Shown here: positions 59,651 to 64,000 of the stretch, piece by piece
Layout: every line of letters begins with the position of its first letter
Position numbering within the stretch: the first letter of the stretch is position 1
Origin: Flavobacterium psychrotolerans
GTDB lineage: Bacteria > Bacteroidota > Bacteroidia > Flavobacteriales > Flavobacteriaceae
Assembly (NCBI RefSeq): GCF_003097635.1
Contig: NZ_QCZI01000004.1
Location: 1 to 64,000 of the forward strand
Reading direction: 5' to 3'
Length of the DNA: 64,000 bases
The notes under the pieces: generated by a model
What the model was told of the DNA's origin: nothing
Database searches by the model: none
Seen by the model: the letters and a program-made list of their open reading frames with translations, nothing else
Translations under genes and position numbers: made by a program

Positions 59651-59712
59651 AAATTAAAAAGATTTAAAAATTGAATAATTAAAAGGTTGAAAGAGTATTG
59701 ATTGGTCAAATG

Positions 59713-59904
59713 TCATAAAGTCGTTGAATTTTCGACTTTGGACTTTTCAACTTTGGACTGAATGATTTCATCGTCAAAAAGCATTCTGACCGATGGAGTA
59801 TAATCGTCATCATATTGACCCGTTTTTACTGCCCTTATAAAGGCAATAAAAAACCCAATTGCAACTAATATACTAATGGAGATTAATAAATAAATGACGC
59901 TCAT
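59713..59904 (-). CDS. ccoS: cbb3 oxidase assembly protein CcoS
   Basis: 63 aa. One N-terminal membrane helix (VIYLLISISILVAIGFFIAF) and a short conserved tail (AVKTGQYDDDYTPSVRMLFDD) match the CcoS family, needed for cofactor insertion into CcoN. It is the first gene of the cco operon, 62 bp before ccoNO. Confidence 0.9.
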   Translation of the reverse strand: MSVIYLLISISILVAIGFFIAFIRAVKTGQYDDDYTPSVRMLFDDEIIQSKVEKSKVENSTTL

Positions 59905-59922
59905 GCTTTAAATTTGTTTTTT

Positions 59923-59967
59923 CAAAATTACTGTTCCTATTTTTTAAAAAATATGACATTTGTCATA
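59923..59967 (-). promoter_or_regulatory. cco operon promoter with FNR-like operator
   Basis: Minus strand: -7 box TAATTTTG (59930-59923) and upstream the dyad TATGACATTTGTCATA (59952-59967; arms of 7 bp, 2-bp centre). Centre to last G of the box is 36.5 bp, exactly as at hemN and ccoI. Confidence 0.7.
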
Positions 59968-60029
59968 CTTACAACTTTGTGTTAAATTTAAGTGAAAAAA
60001 TTTGATTATAAACGCTTTATAATTGAATT

Positions 60030-62444
60030 TTATTTGTTATTCGCATAATAATTACTCATTAACGTTACAAAACTCACTATCGTGATGGTACTTAACGGCA
60101 TGATAATAGCTGCAACCAAAGGCAACAGATTTCCAGTTATGGCAAATGACAACCCTACTAAATTATACAAAAGCGAAAGTGCAAAGCTCATTTTGATGGT
60201 TGTAATGGCATTTTTAGACAATTTTAAGAATGAGTTTAACTTCTGAAATTCACTTGCGTCTAAAATTGCATCACAGGCGGGGGAAAAAACATTCACATTT
60301 TCTGAGATTGAAATTCCCACGTTACTTTGTGCCAATGCACCTGCATCATTCAGTCCATCCCCTACCATCATGACATTTTTGCCTTGCTCTTGTAATTTTT
60401 TTATAAATTCTAATTTTTGCTCAGGTTTTTGATTGAAAATTAATTCAGTTCCCTTAGGCAAAATAGTCGATAAATGAGTCCGCTCCCCTTCATTATCTCC
60501 CGATAATACTTTGATTTGATAATTCTCACTTAAATTCTTAAAAAGTTCCTCTAAACCTTCTCTATACTGATTATTGAATACGTATTTCCCATAATAATCT
60601 TCATTTATATTGATATGTACCGCTGTATTCCCTTCCCCAATACTCCCCGGAGTGGTGGGAGACGAAACGGATATAGATAGCGAACAAAATTCTGCGGAAC
60701 CTATTTTAATACTTTTATCTCCTATAATTGCCCGAATGCCTTTTCCTGTGATCTCTTCTAAATCGTCTAATTTTAATCTTTTCATTTCAGGTAAAAAGTC
60801 ATACAACATTCTGCTTAAAGGGTGGTTCGAAGCTCGAAGCACATTTTTAACCATTAATACGTTTTCTTCTGAAAGCACTTTTCCAGCATAAGAAATATTC
60901 GATTTTTTATTTGTGGTAATTGTTCCCGTTTTATCAAAAACAATGGTGTCAACTTTGGCCAACTGTTCTATAACCAAGGCATTTTTAAGATAGAATTTCC
61001 GTTTGCCTAAAATCCGTAAAATATTTCCAAAAGTAAATGGTGCCGTTAATGCCAATGCACACGGGCAGGCAACGATAAGCACGGCCGTGAAAACATTGAA
61101 AGCAATATTCGCATCAATGAAAATCCAATACCCAAATCCCGAAAAGGCAATTAATAGTAATATTGGCGTAAAATAATGACTGATTTTGTCCGTGATGGAT
61201 TTGTATTTTTGTTCTACATTTTTTTGAAAAACATCATTGCTCCATAATTGTGTCAAATAACTTTGAGAAACAGAATGTAACACGTCCATTTCAATGACTT
61301 TCCCAATTTGTTTTCCTCCAGCAAATACTTTATCTCCAGATTTTTTAGTGATCGGAATAGCTTCGCCAGTCACAAAACTATAATCAATTTCAGCTTTTTC
61401 AGAAATTAAAATCCCGTCAACGGGAATCAACTCTTGGTTCCGAATCAACAATCTATCGCCTTTTTGAACATCATAGACCGGAACACTTTCTTCTGAGGTA
61501 TCCAAATTAATTCGTGTAATTGCAATGGGAAAATAGGATTTAAAATCCCTTTCAAAACTCAAAAAACTGTACGTTTTAATTTGGAACATTTTTCCTAAAA
61601 GCATGAAAAAAATCAAACCCGTGAGACTGTCAAAAAATCCCGAGCCATAATCCATGACTATATCAAAAGTACTTCTGATAAAAAAAATGACAATACCCAA
61701 AGCAATTGGGATGTCAATGTTAAGCATCTTAGATTTGATACTTTTATAAGCAGAAACATAATATCCGCTGGCAGAATAGAAAAAACTTGGTAAGGACAAT
61801 GCAAATATTAACCATCTAAAAAAACCACGGTATTGGTCTAACCAAAACTCTTTTACCTCAAAATATTCTGGAAACGAAAGCAACATGATATTGCCGAAAC
61901 AAAAGAAGGCTATTCCTAGCTTATAAGTTAAACTTCTATCGACATTATTCTTTCCCGTTTCATAATTTTCCAGACTAATATAAGGTTCGTAGCCAATGGA
62001 ACTTAATAAATAAACAATTGTTTTTAACGAAACGATTTCGGGATTATAGGAAATCCTGACTTTTTTTTCAGGAAAATTAACCTGCGAAGTGCTTATTCCT
62101 TTTTGAAGACGCTGTAAATTTTCCAAAATCCAAATACACGAACTGCAATGAATATGAGGAATGTTAAGTGAAACAATTGCGGTTGTATCCTCCTGGAATT
62201 CCAAAAGTTTTGAAACGATACTTTCATTGTCTAAAAAATCAAATTTACCATTAATATCTAAAGGGGTTGCTCCAGGCGATTTTTCAAAATCGTAATAACA
62301 AGTCATATCATTGAGACTAAAAATTTCATAGACCGTTTTGCAACCGTTACAACAAAATTCTTTTTCGTCAAAAATAATCTCTTCTGTTTTTACTATATCT
62401 AAACCGCAATGGAAACAGTTTTGTGTGTCCATAACTATGCTCAT
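60030..62444 (-). CDS. ccoI: Copper-exporting P1B-ATPase of cbb3 assembly (CcoI)
   Basis: 804 aa (or 800 from the ATG at 62432). N-terminal Cys-rich region (CFHCG, CCNGC) and heavy-metal-associated domain (HIHCSSCIWIL), then a P-type ATPase: TGEAIP, transmembrane CPCALALTAPF, phosphorylated D504 in DKTGTIT, and GDGLNDAGAL. The CPC motif and cco context indicate copper delivery to the oxidase rather than detoxification. It lies 125 bp upstream of the cco operon and diverges from the FNR-like gene. Confidence 0.93.
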   Translation of the reverse strand: MSIVMDTQNCFHCGLDIVKTEEIIFDEKEFCCNGCKTVYEIFSLNDMTCYYDFEKSPGATPLDINGKFDFLDNESIVSKLLEFQEDTTAIVSLNIPHIHCSSCIWILENLQRLQKGISTSQVNFPEKKVRISYNPEIVSLKTIVYLLSSIGYEPYISLENYETGKNNVDRSLTYKLGIAFFCFGNIMLLSFPEYFEVKEFWLDQYRGFFRWLIFALSLPSFFYSASGYYVSAYKSIKSKMLNIDIPIALGIVIFFIRSTFDIVMDYGSGFFDSLTGLIFFMLLGKMFQIKTYSFLSFERDFKSYFPIAITRINLDTSEESVPVYDVQKGDRLLIRNQELIPVDGILISEKAEIDYSFVTGEAIPITKKSGDKVFAGGKQIGKVIEMDVLHSVSQSYLTQLWSNDVFQKNVEQKYKSITDKISHYFTPILLLIAFSGFGYWIFIDANIAFNVFTAVLIVACPCALALTAPFTFGNILRILGKRKFYLKNALVIEQLAKVDTIVFDKTGTITTNKKSNISYAGKVLSEENVLMVKNVLRASNHPLSRMLYDFLPEMKRLKLDDLEEITGKGIRAIIGDKSIKIGSAEFCSLSISVSSPTTPGSIGEGNTAVHININEDYYGKYVFNNQYREGLEELFKNLSENYQIKVLSGDNEGERTHLSTILPKGTELIFNQKPEQKLEFIKKLQEQGKNVMMVGDGLNDAGALAQSNVGISISENVNVFSPACDAILDASEFQKLNSFLKLSKNAITTIKMSFALSLLYNLVGLSFAITGNLLPLVAAIIMPLSTITIVSFVTLMSNYYANNK

Positions 62445-62455
62445 TTTACCTGATA

Positions 62456-62516
62456 CAAAGATTGCAAATTGAATGACCTAAAAATATGATAATTATCATA
62501 TAAATGATTAACTTTG
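62456..62516. promoter_or_regulatory. Divergent ccoI/fnr-like promoters with shared FNR-like operator
   Basis: A perfect 18-bp palindrome ATATGATAATTATCATAT (62484-62501) lies between a minus-strand -7 box AATCTTTG (62463-62456, for ccoI) and a plus-strand box TAACTTTG (62509-62516, for the regulator). To the ccoI box the spacing is 36.5 bp (activation position); for the regulator it sits between -33 and -7, which would block it (autorepression). Confidence 0.7.
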
Positions 62517-62539
62517 CCTTACCAAAAACCTTTTTTAAT

Positions 62540-63220
62540 ATGAGCAAGTGTGACCAATGTATTGTGAGAGAATTTAGCTCTTTAAAAGCGCTTAATAAAG
62601 ATGAACTTCTGAAGCTTTCTGATTGTAAAACATCTCATACCATAAAAAAAGGTGAAGTCATTTTTGAAGAAGGCGAAAACATAAATGGTATTTATTGTGT
62701 AAAAGATGGCATTTGTAAACTCACAAAACTGAGTCCAAATGGTAAGGATCATATTGTCAAGTTAATTAAAAAGGGAGAATTGCTTGGGCAACGCTCGATG
62801 ATTAGTGATGAACCCGTAAATTTGAGTGCGGTAGCCCTTGAAGATATGGAAGTTTGTTTCATACCAAAATCTGAAGTAATGGGTTTCTTTGATAAAAACA
62901 ACCAGTTTTCTATGAATGTGATGAAAACCATTTGTAGCGATTTGAAAGACTCTGATGACCACATGGTTTCAATGGCTCAAAAAAGTGTAAAAGAACGGTT
63001 AGCCGAAACCTTAATTTACCTAGAAGAAACTTTTGGCAAGAATGTGGACGGATCATTAGTTATACAGCTTTCTAGAGAAGAATTATCCGGAATGATAGGA
63101 ACCGCAACAGAAAGTTGTATTCGGCTATTATCCGATTTTAACAAATTAGGTTTGATTGAATTGTCTGGTAAAAAGATTGTATTAAAAGACATCAACAAGC
63201 TTAAAAAAATAGCGGAATAA
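62540..63220 (+). CDS. Crp/Fnr-family regulator, FNR-like with N-terminal cysteines
   Basis: 226 aa from ATG 62540 (MSKCDQCIVREF); the longer frame from 62504 overlaps the -7 box. Cysteines C4, C7 and C29 plus others at YCVKDGIC and MEVCF could hold an oxygen-labile Fe-S cluster as in FNR. A cyclic-nucleotide-like beta barrel (~30-120), a long dimer helix and a helix-turn-helix follow (LSREELSGMIGTATESCIRLL). The recognition helix keeps E-x3-R, the residues that read TGA in Crp and FNR. It is likely the regulator of the nearby hemN and cco operators. Confidence 0.87.
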   Translation: MSKCDQCIVREFSSLKALNKDELLKLSDCKTSHTIKKGEVIFEEGENINGIYCVKDGICKLTKLSPNGKDHIVKLIKKGELLGQRSMISDEPVNLSAVALEDMEVCFIPKSEVMGFFDKNNQFSMNVMKTICSDLKDSDDHMVSMAQKSVKERLAETLIYLEETFGKNVDGSLVIQLSREELSGMIGTATESCIRLLSDFNKLGLIELSGKKIVLKDINKLKKIAE

Positions 63221-63281
63221 GCAATTCGCTTTTAGCTTAACCCTAAAATTTCAGGCCTTAATAAATTCAAATATTTTCCTC

Positions 63282-63520
63282 TTTATTTGGAAGACGCTTC
63301 GCCTCTTCCCAAATTTTTAGTTATTTAAAATCAAAGATTTCCTATTCCTGTTTATTTGAAAGACGCTTCGCCTCTTCCCAATTTTTAAATATTTGAAAAT
63401 CTTTGATTTCCCTATTCCTGTTTATTTGGAAGACGCTTCGCTTCCTCCCAAATTTTTTGGATATTTGAAAATCAAAAATTTCCTATTACTGTTTATTTGG
63501 AAGACGCTTCGCCTCTTCCC
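63282..63520. repeat. Four ~70-bp tandem copies of the mazG 3' end
   Basis: Copies of TTTATTTGGAAGACGCTTCG start at 63282, 63351, 63421 and 63492. The last is the C-terminal coding end of mazG; the other three lie downstream of its stop codon. Each can form a hairpin (GGAAGA-CGC / GCC-TCTTCC). The three extra copies carry different small changes (for example GCTTCCTCC at 63441). Confidence 0.88.
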
Positions 63521-64000
63521 AAAAAACATCCATTTCTGCCAAAGTCATGTCCATTAAAGGTTTGCCCAATTCTCCAGCCTTACTTTCTAAATATTGGAAC
63601 CGTTTGATGAATTTTTTATTAGTCCGTTCCAAAGCATCTTCTGGATTAACATCTAAAAACCGGGCATAATTAATCATGGAAAATAATACGTCTCCAAACT
63701 CTGCTTCTATTTTATCCTGATCCCCTGCTTCAACCTCAACTTGCAGTTCCGTCAACTCTTCCTGAACTTTGTCCCAAACTTGATGCGACTCTTCCCAATC
63801 AAAACCAACTCCTTTTACTTTATCCTGAATTCGGCTTGCTTTAACCAATGCCGGTAAACTTTTGGGAACGCCTTCCAAAACTGATTTTTTTCCTTCTTTG
63901 AGTTTTAATTTTTCCCAATTTTGCTTTACTTCTTCCTCATCTTTTACAATCACATCACTGTAAATATGTGGGTGACGGTGAATTAACTTTTCGCAAATTT
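63486..64000 (-). CDS. mazG: Nucleoside triphosphate pyrophosphohydrolase MazG, 5' part missing
   Basis: At least 171 codons; the frame stays open to the end of the window (upstream residues read ICEKLIHRHPHIYSD), so the N-terminal third lies outside. The second MazG domain is clear: ELTELQVEVEAGDQDKIEAE (cited in part), EFGDVLFSMINYARFL with the metal-binding EExxE/ExxD pattern. MazG hydrolyses non-canonical NTPs or regulates (p)ppGpp. It converges with the FNR-like gene and its 3' end has been copied in tandem downstream. Confidence 0.93.
   Translation of the reverse strand, partial: ICEKLIHRHPHIYSDVIVKDEEEVKQNWEKLKLKEGKKSVLEGVPKSLPALVKASRIQDKVKGVGFDWEESHQVWDKVQEELTELQVEVEAGDQDKIEAEFGDVLFSMINYARFLDVNPEDALERTNKKFIKRFQYLESKAGELGKPLMDMTLAEMDVFWEEAKRLPNKQ

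Noticed and set aside
62504..62539. ATG 62504 as the start of the FNR-like gene
   Set aside because: The codons would span the TAACTTTG box; ATG 62540 gives the conserved MSKCDQC start.

Overview
The window is a stretch of an AT-rich Bacteroidota chromosome, almost certainly a Flavobacterium or a close relative. The evidence is PorP/SprF and gliding-motility-type proteins, type IX secretion (T9SS) sorting domains of both A and B type, Bacteroidota promoters (TTG, about 19 nt, TAnnTTTG), a fused CcoNO oxidase and a Bacteroidota-style type II-C CRISPR system with 46-nt repeats. No rRNA, tRNA, insertion sequence or prophage was recognised.

Layout. 0-9.2 kb: the 3' end of a giant SprB-like adhesin with near-identical 237-bp repeats, its PorP/SprF partner, an OmpA/TPR/PD40 anchor protein, a polysaccharide flippase and a second T9SS type B surface protein. 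9.3-15.4 kb: housekeeping genes (SPOUT RNA methyltransferase, SpoT, a Fur-family regulator, purA, nhaA). 15.6-22.3 kb: a secreted clan GH-D glycosidase, an acyltransferase, a membrane/GNAT fusion and a GH13 amylase. 22.5-27.9 kb: OstA-like protein, class III aminotransferase, TPR protein, aroE.

27.9-38.5 kb: a complete type II-C CRISPR-Cas locus, in the order tracrRNA (minus strand), cas9 (1554 codons), cas1, cas2 and an array of 57 apparently identical repeats with 56 spacers. The anti-repeat orientation shows that crRNAs must be read from the minus strand, back towards cas2. The array is followed by a 1430-aa hybrid two-component kinase. Beyond that gene, at about 42.9-43.15 kb, lies a decayed fragment of the same array with one native 29-nt spacer interval, so the kinase gene is flanked by CRISPR DNA on both sides.

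43.4-50 kb: a DUF349 protein, two small unknown proteins, the anaerobic coproporphyrinogen oxidase hemN and a T9SS-exported beta-helix protein. 50-53.4 kb is an accessory pocket: a frameshifted helix-turn-helix gene with a 43-bp tandem array upstream, a T10G8 homopolymer tract, a coiled-coil membrane protein of unknown function, a GC-rich palindromic element and a HigBA-type toxin-antitoxin pair with a palindromic operator.

53.4-63.2 kb: a full cbb3 oxidase operon on the minus strand (ccoS, fused ccoNO, ccoQ, ccoP, ccoG, ccoH and a SafE-like gene) with ccoI upstream, divergent from an FNR-like regulator. Near-identical dyads of the form ATGA(T/C)-N4-(A/G)TCAT sit exactly 36.5 bp from the -7 motif at three promoters (hemN, ccoS, ccoI), which suggests a local FNR-like regulon for microaerobic respiration and heme synthesis. 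The window ends with roughly 70-bp tandem copies of the 3' end of mazG and the truncated mazG gene.
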